Source: Bifidobacterium psychraerophilum | GTDB lineage: Bacteria > Actinomycetota > Actinomycetes > Actinomycetales > Bifidobacteriaceae | Direction of reading: 5' to 3' | Length of the DNA stretch: 64,000 bases | Assembly (NCBI RefSeq): GCF_000741705.1 | Contig: NZ_JGZI01000008.1 | Span: 62,001 to 126,000 of the forward strand | Part shown: positions 46,928 through 55,700 of the stretch, piece by piece | Numbering within the stretch: position 1 is the first letter of the stretch | Layout of the letters: each line of letters starts with the position of its first letter | Notes under the pieces: model-generated | Told to the model about the DNA's origin: nothing | What the model saw: only the letters and a program-made list of their open reading frames with translations | The model's database searches: none | Program-made: the position numbers and the translations under genes

Positions 46928-48343
46928 ATGACGACGACTTTCCCGACCGCAACGATCAATGCACACCCGGTCACGCTGGATTCCTCACGCATCAAAGAGC
47001 TGATCGGCAGGGAGGAGAGCAGACTGGATGCGCGCACCACCGCATCGAAAGCCATGTATGAGCAGGCGCACCATCATCTTTCCGGTGGTGTGGCATCAAG
47101 CTATCAGCTCAGGGACCCCTGGCCCATCTATCTGGAAGGTGGTTCAGGATCCAGGGTCTGGGATGTGGATGGCACCGAATACTACGATTTCCACAACGGA
47201 TTCGGCTCGATGGTGCAAGGCCACGCCCATCCTCTGATCGGCAAGGCCATAGCCGAGCGCTTCCCGAAGGGTACGCATTTCGCAGCCCCCACCGAAGACG
47301 CGATCGTCGTGGGTGATGAGTTGGCTCGGCGCTGGGGACTGCCGAAATGGCGATACACCAACTCGGGCTCGGAAGCGACGATGGATGCGATCCGCATAGC
47401 CCGCGCGTATACGGGACGCGACACGGTCATGAAGATATTCGGCTCCTATCACGGTCACCATGACACGGTGATGGTCTCCATCGGCTTCCAGGACTATGAC
47501 GACATCGGTCCGGCCGACAACCTCACCTCCATACCGTATGGAGCCGGTGTTCCCCAGGCGACGGTGGATATGACAGTGGCGGTGCCCTTCAACGATGCGG
47601 CTGCGATGGAACGCAGGATCCAGCGGCTCCAGACGGAAAACAGGCTGCCCGCATGCGTCATCATGGAAGCGGCGATGATGAATCTGGGCGTGGTGTTGCC
47701 GGAGCCGGGATATCTGGAAGCGGTTCGTGAGATAACGGCGCGGTATGGCATCGTATTGATTTTCGACGAGGTCAAAACAGGCCTGACCATAGCCGCAGGC
47801 GGCGCCCGTGAACGTTTCGACGTGCTGCCGGACATGGTGACGATGTCCAAAGCCCTCGGCGCGGGACTGCCGATGGGGGCCATAGGAGGCACCGAGGAGG
47901 TGATGAGCGTTGTGGAGGATCACTCCGTCTATCAGGTCGGAACCTACAATGGCAATCCCCTGTGCGTTGCCGCCGCGCGCGCCAACCTGCTGGATGTACT
48001 GACCCCTGATGCCTACGCCCATCTCGATCATCTCAACGCCCGGATCATCGAGGGCTGCGATGATGTGATCCGCCGGTACAACCTTCCCGGATACACCGTG
48101 GGTATCGGCTCAAAGGGATGCGTGACCTTCTCCGAGTACAAGGTGGTCGATTATCTGACATACCGCCAGAACCAGCGTGAGGACCTTGCCGACCTGGCCT
48201 GGTTGTTCAACATGAACAGGGGCGTGTACATGACTCCCGGACGCGAGGAGGAATGGACGCTGAGCATCATCCACGATGATGCCGCGATCGATGCCTATGT
48301 CGAATGCTTCGACGAGATGGCACACGAACTCACCAAGGACTGA
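46928..48343 (+). CDS. Class III aminotransferase resembling glutamate-1-semialdehyde aminomutase
   Basis: A PLP enzyme of 471 residues, started at the ATG at 46928 after GGAGAACAATA. It shows HHHLSGGVASSYQL near 48, GHAHPLIGKAI, TNSGSEATMDAIRIARAYTG near 144-163, SYHGHHDTVM, IFDEVKTGL, and the PLP lysine in MSKALGAGLPMGA (K308). This pattern is that of the glutamate-1-semialdehyde family, but no tetrapyrrole genes are near. It is joined to potABCD (82 bp after potD). A role as amine or amino-acid transaminase on the imported substrate, for example putrescine to 4-aminobutanal, is an inference from position. Confidence 0.8.
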   Translation: MTTTFPTATINAHPVTLDSSRIKELIGREESRLDARTTASKAMYEQAHHHLSGGVASSYQLRDPWPIYLEGGSGSRVWDVDGTEYYDFHNGFGSMVQGHAHPLIGKAIAERFPKGTHFAAPTEDAIVVGDELARRWGLPKWRYTNSGSEATMDAIRIARAYTGRDTVMKIFGSYHGHHDTVMVSIGFQDYDDIGPADNLTSIPYGAGVPQATVDMTVAVPFNDAAAMERRIQRLQTENRLPACVIMEAAMMNLGVVLPEPGYLEAVREITARYGIVLIFDEVKTGLTIAAGGARERFDVLPDMVTMSKALGAGLPMGAIGGTEEVMSVVEDHSVYQVGTYNGNPLCVAAARANLLDVLTPDAYAHLDHLNARIIEGCDDVIRRYNLPGYTVGIGSKGCVTFSEYKVVDYLTYRQNQREDLADLAWLFNMNRGVYMTPGREEEWTLSIIHDDAAIDAYVECFDEMAHELTKD

Positions 48344-48400
48344 AGGCCATTGGGCGCACACCGTCGTGAGCGCGTCAGGACCGCTGGGCCGTGCGGGCCG

Positions 48401-48449
48401 GCGTAGTCGAGGGATCTGTGTTCCGATAGGATCCGGCCCTCGACTACGC
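48401..48449 (+). terminator. Hairpin terminator after the pot operon
   Basis: GCGTAGTCGAGGG at 48401-48413 pairs with CCCTCGACTACGC at 48437-48449 over 13 bp, with a 23 nt loop. It separates the pot operon from the MFS gene. Confidence 0.7.
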
Positions 48450-48546
48450 CCGGGATGACAGCTAAGCTATGAGGGCTTGGGGCAGAGGTGTAATACGATG
48501 GGTCAGGCCGGAACGTGCCGGTCTGGGAAGAAATGGGAGTGGAACG

Positions 48547-49899
48547 ATGCAGGCCGTCAGTCTGTATGCCAGAATCTTTGAGATTCCGGGAGCGAAATCA
48601 TTTTCCGCAGCGGCAGCTTTGGCGAGGTTGCCGATATCGATGATTCCACTCGGTACGGTGCTTGCGATCAATGGCATTTATGGGGATTGGACCAGCTCGG
48701 GCATCGTCAGCGCACTCAATGTGATTGGCATTGCAGCAGGAACGCCGATGTTTGCTCGGCTGTTTGACCGCTACGGGCAGCGTTCGGTCGGCAGGATCGC
48801 CTTGGTGCTCTCAATCAGCAGCATGCTGGTGTTCGCCGGAGCTGTGCTGTTGACCGCTCCGTTGTGGCTGCTGTTTTTCCTTGCTTTTGTGATGGGAGCG
48901 ACACAGTTCTCCTTCGGCGCCTTGGTGCGGACACGTTGGTCGTGGGTGCTGGAGCGTTCCGGCCATGGTGAATTGCTGACAACCGCCTACGCCTTTGAAT
49001 CCGCGGTCGATGAACTGATTTTCATCATCGGTCCGATCTTCGCCACCGTCCTCGCGACATCCGTGCATCCTGTTTCACAGTTGTTTGTCCCCGCACTGGC
49101 ATTGCTGGTGGGTGGATTCGCTTTCTTCGCCCTGGTTTCCACCCAGCCCGGCATCGCGCGCATCCAGAACGCGGAATTGGACACCTCCCTCGGCCACGGC
49201 GATGCAAGGGGCGGGGAGGGAATCTCGCCGGATGCTCCGGATCCGCAAACGCAGGAGATCCCTGGAGCCCCCGGCCGTCCCGGAGGTGGGCGGAAGCGAA
49301 TCGCGGCCGCCATCGGCAGGGTCCTTCCGGTGTTTCCGGGCATCGTCGCGGTGATGTTCAGTTACATGCTGTTGAATCTCGCGTTCAATGGCTATGACGT
49401 CAGTATCGTCGCCCTCACCAAGGCCCAAGGCAAAGCCGGACTGGTGGGTGTGATGGTTGCCGTATTCGCCGCGGGATCGATGGTTGGGGGGCTGCTGTAT
49501 GGGTCTCGTAATTGGAAGGGAACTCTGTGGGCCAGGTACGGCATATTGCTGTTCATGCTCACGCTGGGCTATTTCTCCTTCCATCTGACACTGGCCAATC
49601 TTCTGGTGCTTGGTGCCTTGCAGTTTGTGGCCGGACTGTTTATCGCGCCAACGATCGCGACATGCAATATGATCGTGCAGCGCGGAGTCCCACCGCGTCA
49701 TCTCACCGAGGGGCTTTCATGGCTGAATGCGCTGGGCGCGCTGGGGGCATCGCTTGGTTCGGCGATCACGGGCGTGGTGCTCGATTCCTATGGGCCTGAA
49801 AGCGGATTCGCGGTGCCGTGGATCGGTACGCTGATAGCCTGTGGCATCGTCGTATTGCATATCGCGATTGCCAGGCGCAGAAGCCTGCGGGAGCGGTGA
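48547..49899 (+). CDS. MFS transporter
   Basis: A membrane transporter of 450 residues with about 12 helices, starting at the ATG at 48547 after GGGAGTGGAACG. The MFS loop 2-3 motif appears as ARLFDRYGQRSVGR near 70-83. The central loop (about 208-252) is hydrophilic and Gly/Pro-rich. The substrate is unknown; an exporter role is plausible from the short N-terminus and the family shape. A TAATACGAT element about 50 bp upstream may be its -10. The stop codon is inside the bidirectional terminator. Confidence 0.82.
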   Translation: MQAVSLYARIFEIPGAKSFSAAAALARLPISMIPLGTVLAINGIYGDWTSSGIVSALNVIGIAAGTPMFARLFDRYGQRSVGRIALVLSISSMLVFAGAVLLTAPLWLLFFLAFVMGATQFSFGALVRTRWSWVLERSGHGELLTTAYAFESAVDELIFIIGPIFATVLATSVHPVSQLFVPALALLVGGFAFFALVSTQPGIARIQNAELDTSLGHGDARGGEGISPDAPDPQTQEIPGAPGRPGGGRKRIAAAIGRVLPVFPGIVAVMFSYMLLNLAFNGYDVSIVALTKAQGKAGLVGVMVAVFAAGSMVGGLLYGSRNWKGTLWARYGILLFMLTLGYFSFHLTLANLLVLGALQFVAGLFIAPTIATCNMIVQRGVPPRHLTEGLSWLNALGALGASLGSAITGVVLDSYGPESGFAVPWIGTLIACGIVVLHIAIARRRSLRER

Positions 49900-49914
49900 T
49901 GCCGCTGCCGCAGG
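49884..49914. terminator. Bidirectional terminator overlapping the MFS stop codon
   Basis: CCTGCGG (49884-49890) and AGCGG (49892-49896) pair with CCGCT (49902-49906) and CCGCAGG (49908-49914), with one G-G mismatch and a 5 nt loop. It lies between two convergent genes. Confidence 0.75.
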
Positions 49915-49918
49915 GTGT

Positions 49919-50686
49919 TCAGACCGCTGCGGTGGACGCCACGGTGATGAAGGCCGCCACGGCATGGCAGGCATAACCGATGATGGTGCCTGCGTGGAAG
50001 ACCTCGTGGTATTCGAACCATCCCGGCAGGGGATTGGGTTTGCGTATGGCGAAACACACGGCTCCCGCAATATAGGCGGCGCCGCCTGCGGCGAGGAGAA
50101 CCGTCACGGCATGCCCGTGATTCGGAGCATTCCATAGCAGCGGGAACAGGACGACCGCGGCAAGTCCGAGAATCACATATATCGTGGTGAAAAGCCAATC
50201 GTGGTTGTCATGCCAGATCGCGTGGCAGATGGAACCGAGCAATGCGGCGGACCATACGATGATGAGGTACGGCCACCGCAACGGGGTCTGCAGTGCGAGG
50301 AGAAACACCGTATTGGTGCCTGCGATGATCAGAAAGATATTGGCGTAGTCGATTTGGCACAGGATGATGTTCATCCGTCGTCCCCAGTGCCCTACGTGGA
50401 GCAGCGCGCTATTGCCGAATAGCAGGACGGTGCTGACCGCATATACGGCGGCACCGGCTTTCATCGGGCCCCAGGGGGCGATGCAGATCAGCACTATCGA
50501 GGTGATGATGCTGATCGGGAATGCGATGAGGTGGAGGATGCCACGCAGCCGTGGTTTGCGGATGAGATCCGAGACCTGCTGAGTCGCGGGAGCTTGTGCT
50601 TGTGGCCTTTTTTGGCCGGATTCGAGCGACCCAGCCGCTTTGGCCGGTGCGATCTGTACGGGAACTGCCCGCGATGCAGTGCTCAT
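49919..50686 (-). CDS. Hemolysin III / PAQR family membrane protein
   Basis: A seven-helix membrane protein, 255 residues, starting at the ATG at 50686 with AGGGTGG upstream. About 45 residues of Ala/Gln-rich hydrophilic sequence precede the first helix. Conserved polar motifs of the family are seen: SALLHVGHW near 92, CQIDYANIF near 108, and HEVFHAGTIIGYACH near 226-240, whose histidines form the metal site. Despite the name, most bacterial members are not haemolysins; the role is unknown. Confidence 0.85.
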   Translation of the reverse strand: MSTASRAVPVQIAPAKAAGSLESGQKRPQAQAPATQQVSDLIRKPRLRGILHLIAFPISIITSIVLICIAPWGPMKAGAAVYAVSTVLLFGNSALLHVGHWGRRMNIILCQIDYANIFLIIAGTNTVFLLALQTPLRWPYLIIVWSAALLGSICHAIWHDNHDWLFTTIYVILGLAAVVLFPLLWNAPNHGHAVTVLLAAGGAAYIAGAVCFAIRKPNPLPGWFEYHEVFHAGTIIGYACHAVAAFITVASTAAV

Positions 50687-50890
50687 GACTACCACCCTAC
50701 GCTTTGGTGATGTAACGATACGATGACTTGCTGCTGGTGAATATACAAATTAGCACCGGGAAATCAACGATTCTTGAGAGCGTAATGAGCGTGCGGTGGG
50801 AAGGCGGTGGGAATGTGATAGGAACGCCGGAGGCCCAGCCCGGCATGCATGTGAGCGTGTTCGGGATGGGCACATCGGGAGGATGGTCGT
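50687..50890. other. Spacer between hemolysin III and DMT genes
   Basis: 204 bp. The end next to the hemolysin III gene is A+T-rich (ATATACAAATTAGC near 50742) and probably holds its promoter. No clear terminator for the DMT gene was found. Confidence 0.4.
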
Positions 50891-51868
50891 CTACAGCACG
50901 TCCGCACGGGGTCCGGTCATCGGCCTCGGGGTCCGGGGCCTTCTGCGCAAACGGATTTCCGAAAGCACGATCGCTAAGAAGATCAGGGCGAAACCCACGA
51001 AGCTCGTTGCGGTGACCTGCTCATGCACCAGCAGGACGGAGAAGAGCAGGCCGAAGAGACTTTCCGTGCACAGGATGAGGGAACCTTGTGCCGCCGGTAC
51101 TTTGGAGAACGCGAGATTCTGGAAATTCTGCGCGATCAACGTCGAGGCGATGATCAGATAGGCGAGCGAGGCGATGGTGGTCCATGTGAAATCGCCCGCT
51201 CCGGGCAGGGGATCGGTGATGAGGGCGCCTGAGGTGAAGAGCATGGCGGCCGTGAGAAATTCGATCAGGGTAAGCATCAGCATGTCGAATTTTTTGGCGA
51301 ACATGCCTGAAAGCACAAGATTCCCGGCGAAAAGCACCGCACCGATCAGACTCAGCACATCACCCTGGCCCAGGCTCAGGCCCTCGCCGAGTTTGGGTAT
51401 GGCGATGAAGCCCACGCCGAACAGACAGATCAGTGCCGCGAGTATATGTCGGGCGGCCGGTCTCTGCCGGGTGACGATCCACACGAGGAACGGTACGAAT
51501 ACGCAATACGTCGCCGTAAGGAAGGCGTTGCGACCGGGCTCGGTGACTTCCAGGCCTCGCATCTGGAACATGAATGCGGCCCAGTAGGAGACGCCCAACA
51601 GCACGCCCGGGACGATCAGATGTGGAAGATGTGTTCTGCGTATTCTCCGCCAGAGCAGTGCGACCATGATCAAGGTGCTGAGGCAAAGACGACAGGACAT
51701 CATCCACTGCACCGAAAGCGATTCAAGTGCGATTTTGGAAAAGGTGTAGCCGCCTCCCCAAGCGGCCGCCGCTATGACAAGCATCCCCCTGGCGGTCCAT
51801 GGTGAAAGGCGCATCAATTCAGGTTCTGCGGTCCCCACGGTTATGAGTCTAAGCTGCCCGGAGCCCAT
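50891..51868 (-). CDS. EamA-family (DMT) transporter
   Basis: A 10-helix drug/metabolite transporter of 325 residues built from two EamA repeats, the first beginning AAAAWGGGYTFSKIAL and the second near GDVLSLIGAVLFAGNLVL. The second repeat ends with the typical QVTATSFVGFALIFLAIVLSE. A later start at 51814 (MRLSPWTARG) is equally possible, as no good ribosome site marks either. The C-terminal RLRRRPRTPRP is basic and cytoplasmic. The substrate, probably an amino acid or metabolite for export, is unknown. Confidence 0.82.
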   Translation of the reverse strand: MGSGQLRLITVGTAEPELMRLSPWTARGMLVIAAAAWGGGYTFSKIALESLSVQWMMSCRLCLSTLIMVALLWRRIRRTHLPHLIVPGVLLGVSYWAAFMFQMRGLEVTEPGRNAFLTATYCVFVPFLVWIVTRQRPAARHILAALICLFGVGFIAIPKLGEGLSLGQGDVLSLIGAVLFAGNLVLSGMFAKKFDMLMLTLIEFLTAAMLFTSGALITDPLPGAGDFTWTTIASLAYLIIASTLIAQNFQNLAFSKVPAAQGSLILCTESLFGLLFSVLLVHEQVTATSFVGFALIFLAIVLSEIRLRRRPRTPRPMTGPRADVL

Positions 51869-52042
51869 GCCACGCCGAGACGAAGGGATGATCGGGGGAG
51901 GCTCTGTGAAGCCCCGTGCCGCAACCTCGTCCGGGCTGGGCTATGCTGTCGGGCGAATTGTGTGGGGCATCCCCATGTGTGTGACGATGGGCGCATGGGA
52001 TCAGCGATTATGGACACGTCTATCGACGTATCGGGAATACCA

Positions 52043-53077
52043 ATGGACACTTCGAAACCGGTGCTGGTGACGGGAGCCAACGGCTATGTGGCGAGTTGGG
52101 TCGTCAAAGGCCTGCTGGATGCGGGTGTGAGTGTGCACGCCGCAGTGCGCAATCCCGGGGACCGCAACAAAGTGGGTCACCTGCTGGATATCGCCAAGGG
52201 GGCACCCGGACGCCTTGAGCTGTTCGCGGCCGATCTGCTGGATTCCGGTTCCTATGCCGCGGCGATGGAGGGATGCTCGATCGTGTTCCACATGGCATCG
52301 CCATTTGTGCGCGATGTCTCCGATCCCATGCGTGATCTGGTGGAGCCCGCGCTTGAGGGGACGCGTAATGTGCTCGGTACCGTATGCGATGTCCCCGATG
52401 TGCGCAGGGTGGTGCTCACGAGTTCGGTGGCCGCGATTTATGGCGATGCCGTGGATGTGGAGCAGCGGCCGGGCGGCATCATCACCGAGGAGCAGTGGAA
52501 TGACACTTCCTCCACCGATCGCGAGCCTTACTCCTATTCTAAAACGCTCGCTGAACGCGAGGCCTGGCATATGGTGCAGTCGCAGGATCGCTGGAAGCTG
52601 GTGACCATCAACCCGGCGTTGGTGATCGGCCCTGCGCTGAATCCCCATCCGACGAGCGATAGTTTCACGATCGTCCGGCAGATGATCGGGGGCACCGGCC
52701 GCATGGGCCTGCCTCGGATCGGCGTGACGGTCGCGGATGTTCGGGACGTCGCGAAGGCCCATATCGCAGCGGCCTATCTGCCTGGGGCGAGCGGACGTCA
52801 CATCATCGCGGCCGAGGATACGGATACACTCGCGCTCGCGCAAAGCCTGAGACCACGCTTCGGCAGCAGCCTGCCTTTGCCGGGTCGCGCCCTTCCGAAG
52901 GCCCTGGTTTTGGCCGTGGCGCCGATGATAGGCCTCAGTCGGGCGTATGTTCGGCGCAATGTCGGCCATGTGATTCGGGCGAATGCGGGCAAAAGCCGTC
53001 GCGAACTGCATATCTCCTACCGGCCGGTACAGGAATCGATGGAGGATATGGTGGAAGGCCTGTTGCGCAGCAGATAG
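52043..53077 (+). CDS. NAD(P)-dependent epimerase / dihydroflavonol-4-reductase-like protein
   Basis: An extended short-chain dehydrogenase/reductase of about 344 residues. The Rossmann motif VLVTGANGYVASWV is at about 7-20. The DXXD-like AADLLDSG, the active-site YSYSKTLAERE (Tyr and Lys) near 168, and the TSSVAAIYG strand follow. It resembles bacterial homologues of dihydroflavonol reductases and yeast methylglyoxal reductase. The substrate is unknown. Starts at 52010 and 51995 are also possible; 52043 was taken because the fold begins just after it. The region between MDTS repeats at 52010 and 52043 may be leader only. Confidence 0.8.
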   Translation: MDTSKPVLVTGANGYVASWVVKGLLDAGVSVHAAVRNPGDRNKVGHLLDIAKGAPGRLELFAADLLDSGSYAAAMEGCSIVFHMASPFVRDVSDPMRDLVEPALEGTRNVLGTVCDVPDVRRVVLTSSVAAIYGDAVDVEQRPGGIITEEQWNDTSSTDREPYSYSKTLAEREAWHMVQSQDRWKLVTINPALVIGPALNPHPTSDSFTIVRQMIGGTGRMGLPRIGVTVADVRDVAKAHIAAAYLPGASGRHIIAAEDTDTLALAQSLRPRFGSSLPLPGRALPKALVLAVAPMIGLSRAYVRRNVGHVIRANAGKSRRELHISYRPVQESMEDMVEGLLRSR

Positions 53078-53173
53078 CGAGGCATATCGGAAGACCGCGC
53101 TTGCACCGGGTCGGGCATGGAGCGCATATCGTCAACCGCGGCCGCCTCCGTGAAGGTGATCCACCGCCCCGCG

Positions 53174-53641
53174 TTACAGGAAGGCCTTCACAAGCTCCTT
53201 GTCGTCAGGATTGGCGTTTACGGCCGAGGACGAGATGCTCCGAAGGATGTCGGCGAGGGTGACATGCCTCATTTCGTTTTCGGCCGCTTCCTGAAGGCGT
53301 GCGTATTGCTTCTCAAGCGCCTGCTGAATGTTCGCTCCGATGATGCAGCGGGGATTCGTATGCTCGTCCACCTCGATCAGCCGGGTATCCCCCTGCACGC
53401 TGGTGAAGACGTCATACAGCGTGATGTCTTCCACGGGGCGGCTGAGCGTTGGTTTCGGACGACCGTTGACCGTGCGGATCAGCCCGTGCTGACGGAGCAG
53501 ACCCATGATCTTGCGCACGTTCGTGGGGTTGGTCTCAATGCTTGCCGCCAGAATGTCGCTGGTGACGGAGTCCGTGTCTGAGAAGACGGCGATATAGGCA
53601 AGGATATGCACCGCATCGCTGAATCGCGTGGAATACCTCAT
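53174..53641 (-). CDS. Rrf2-family transcriptional regulator
   Basis: A 155-residue winged-helix regulator beginning MRYSTRFSDAVHILAYIAV. NPTNVRKIMGLLRQHGLI near 38-55 is the recognition region. The three-cysteine iron-sulfur cluster site of IscR/NsrR is absent; only one cysteine (near residue 99) is present, so it is of the YwnA/CymR-like cluster-free kind. It is divergent from a QorB/NmrA-like reductase and likely represses it. Confidence 0.88.
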   Translation of the reverse strand: MRYSTRFSDAVHILAYIAVFSDTDSVTSDILAASIETNPTNVRKIMGLLRQHGLIRTVNGRPKPTLSRPVEDITLYDVFTSVQGDTRLIEVDEHTNPRCIIGANIQQALEKQYARLQEAAENEMRHVTLADILRSISSSAVNANPDDKELVKAFL

Positions 53642-53771
53642 GGCAAACGCCTCCTGTGCAAACCCCTCATCGGCTGAATCCGAGCGTTCCGGCCGAATCC
53701 GGCTCGCTCCGTCTGGACTGGATCACATCCATCCCAACTTGACTGGACAGAGGAAATTATATATTCTCTAC

Positions 53772-53792
53772 CTGTACATTAAAAATATACAG
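53772..53792. promoter_or_regulatory. Palindromic operator candidate for the Rrf2 regulator
   Basis: A 21 bp site: CTGTA at 53772-53776 mirrors TACAG at 53788-53792, and ATT at 53778-53780 mirrors AAT at 53784-53786 around a central AAA. It lies in the A+T-rich divergent spacer between the Rrf2 gene and the reductase. Confidence 0.65.
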
Positions 53793-53919
53793 CAAAACCG
53801 GACACTTGTCTCCCGGTGTGTGAGACCCCAAGCAGTCGCATGCATGTACGAAACAGGTGGGAACGGATGAAAGCCTTGCACCGCAAGGGTGCAGGGGACG
53901 TGCATGAAAGGGAGTCACC

Positions 53920-54771
53920 ATGACATATTTGGTTACAGGAGCGACCGGCGGTCTGGGCGGTTATGCGCTTCACTATCTCAAGAAACTGGTCCCGGCATCC
54001 GAGATCGTCGCGTTGGTACGCGATGAGCGGAAGGCGACGGCACTGAAGGATCAGGGCATTGAGGTGCGCGTAGGTGACTACGGCGATCCTGCTTCGTTGA
54101 AGCAGGCCTTCGCAGGAGTGGACAGGCTGCTCTTCATCTCGGGAGTCCCGGGGGACAGGCAGGCACAGCACACGAATGTCGTCAATGCCGCCAAAGAGGC
54201 CGGTGTCTCCTTCATCGCCTACACGAGTTTTGCGAACGCCACCAACGTGGACAACATGCTGTCGGTCGATCACCAGTTCACGGAACAGCTGATCGAGCGC
54301 TCGGGACTGGATTACACCCTGCTGCGCAACAACTGGTACTTGGAGAACGAGACGCCCCTGCTCAAGGCCGCGCTGCATTCCGGTGAACTCGACTTCGCGG
54401 CAGGCGATGCGACGGTGGGATGGGCATTGAAGCGCGAATACGGCGAGGCGGCGGCACGGGTGCTCTCGGGCAAGCAGCACAACGCTCAGATAGTCGAGCT
54501 CTCCGGCAATGCGGTGACCTACACCCAGTTGGCCGAGGCGCTGTCGCAGGCTGCAGGCAAGACGATCGTGGCCCGCGCTCTGGATGACGAAGAATTCGTG
54601 AAGGCATTGGGCGAACAGGGCCTTCCCGCTGAGGCTGCTCAGGGCATTCTCGGCATACAGCAGCTGATCAAGGCAGGCGATCTTGAAGTGGAATCCAAGG
54701 ACTTCGAAGAGGTGCTCGGTAAGCCGCTCACACCGCTTGCCGAGGCCCTCAAAGAGGTTCTGGGTCTGTAG
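53920..54771 (+). CDS. NmrA/QorB-like NAD(P)-dependent reductase
   Basis: An atypical short-chain dehydrogenase of 283 residues. It begins with MTYLVTGATGGLGGYALHYL (glycine-rich cofactor loop) and has the strand LLFISGVPGDRQAQH and TSFANATNV, close to E. coli QorB (YtfG), a quinone reductase. The C-terminal region is Ala/Leu/Glu-rich and helical. The AAAGGGAGTCACC site precedes the ATG. Paired with a divergent Rrf2 regulator, it is probably induced by electrophile, quinone or thiol stress. Confidence 0.85.
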   Translation: MTYLVTGATGGLGGYALHYLKKLVPASEIVALVRDERKATALKDQGIEVRVGDYGDPASLKQAFAGVDRLLFISGVPGDRQAQHTNVVNAAKEAGVSFIAYTSFANATNVDNMLSVDHQFTEQLIERSGLDYTLLRNNWYLENETPLLKAALHSGELDFAAGDATVGWALKREYGEAAARVLSGKQHNAQIVELSGNAVTYTQLAEALSQAAGKTIVARALDDEEFVKALGEQGLPAEAAQGILGIQQLIKAGDLEVESKDFEEVLGKPLTPLAEALKEVLGL

Positions 54772-54798
54772 CTCGTTCGAAGATGGATGGGGTTTGAG

Positions 54799-54832
54799 AG
54801 TCCCGGCAACGGTTCATACCGTCGCCGGGACT
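54799..54832 (+). terminator. Terminator after the QorB-like gene
   Basis: AGTCCCGGC at 54799-54807 pairs with GCCGGGACT at 54824-54832, and an inner ACGGT/ACCGT stem (54809-54813, 54818-54822) closes on a TCAT tetraloop. It lies only 34 bp before the next start codon. Confidence 0.8.
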
Positions 54833-54866
54833 TCTGATTATGGACGAGCACAGGGGGTGCGGCTTG

Positions 54867-55700
54867 ATGTATGTCGAGGAGCAGGGGAATGGTACGCCGT
54901 TGCTGCTGATTCATGGTTTCGGTGTGGATCATCACATCCTCAACTCGTTGAGGGACGCGATCGGTGAATCCGGCGGATGGAGACAGATACTGATAGATCT
55001 TCCCGGGCACGGCAAAAGCGCGATCGGCGATGTGCAGAGCTCCCAGGATGTTGTTGATGAGGTGGAGGATTGGATCCATGAGCATCTGGCAGGTGAGCGC
55101 TTCGCGGTGATCGGCAACTCCTTCGGCGGCATGGTCGCTCGGTGCATCGCGCATGATCTGCGCTCCCAGGTGCTCGGCCTGGCCACATTGGCCGGCGTGT
55201 TCGTGGCCGATCATTCCAAACGAGACGTGCCACCGCAAACGGTTCTGCATGAGGATCCTGAACTGATCGCATCGCTCGGTGACGAAGGCGAGGACTATGC
55301 GCAGATGGCCGTGGTGCAGACCGCGGCCCATGCCAAGGATTTCAGCGTGTATGTGCGTCCCGGCATCGAAGCGGCGGACAGAAGGGCGCTGCAGCGTATA
55401 TCCGCCGACTACTCACTCCCGCAGGAGCCGGAGGACGCGCATCCGGAGCCTTTCACACAGCCCAGCCTGTTCATCACCGGTCGTCAGGATCAGGTGGTGG
55501 GGTATGCGGACGCATGGAGACGGATCGAACATTATCCCAGAGCCACATTCAGCGTTCTTGATGCCGCCGGTCACAACGTGCATCTTGAACAGCCGAATCT
55601 CAGCGGGGCGCTCGTGCTCGAATGGCTGAGCCGTATGGGATCGGCCGATTACTCGTCCTTCACGACGGGATCGGGGTCGGGAATCTCCTCGGGCTTGTAG
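54867..55700 (+). CDS. Alpha/beta hydrolase
   Basis: A cytoplasmic hydrolase of about 277 residues. HGFGVDHH near 16-23 carries the oxyanion motif. The nucleophile is S85 in GNSFGG, the acid is likely the Asp in GRQDQV, and the base the His in DAAGHNVHLEQ. An ATG at 54840 lies close to the terminator; the ATG at 54867 has AGGGGGTG eight bases before it and is preferred. The last 17 or so residues (Ser/Gly-rich) are read through the 3' end of the convergent MFS gene. The substrate is unknown. Confidence 0.83.
   Translation: MYVEEQGNGTPLLLIHGFGVDHHILNSLRDAIGESGGWRQILIDLPGHGKSAIGDVQSSQDVVDEVEDWIHEHLAGERFAVIGNSFGGMVARCIAHDLRSQVLGLATLAGVFVADHSKRDVPPQTVLHEDPELIASLGDEGEDYAQMAVVQTAAHAKDFSVYVRPGIEAADRRALQRISADYSLPQEPEDAHPEPFTQPSLFITGRQDQVVGYADAWRRIEHYPRATFSVLDAAGHNVHLEQPNLSGALVLEWLSRMGSADYSSFTTGSGSGISSGL

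Noticed and set aside
33838-48343. Genomic island bounded by att sites or mobile-element remnants
   Set aside because: No integrase, transposase, tRNA edge or flanking direct repeats were seen, and base composition of the genes is like that of the core genes.
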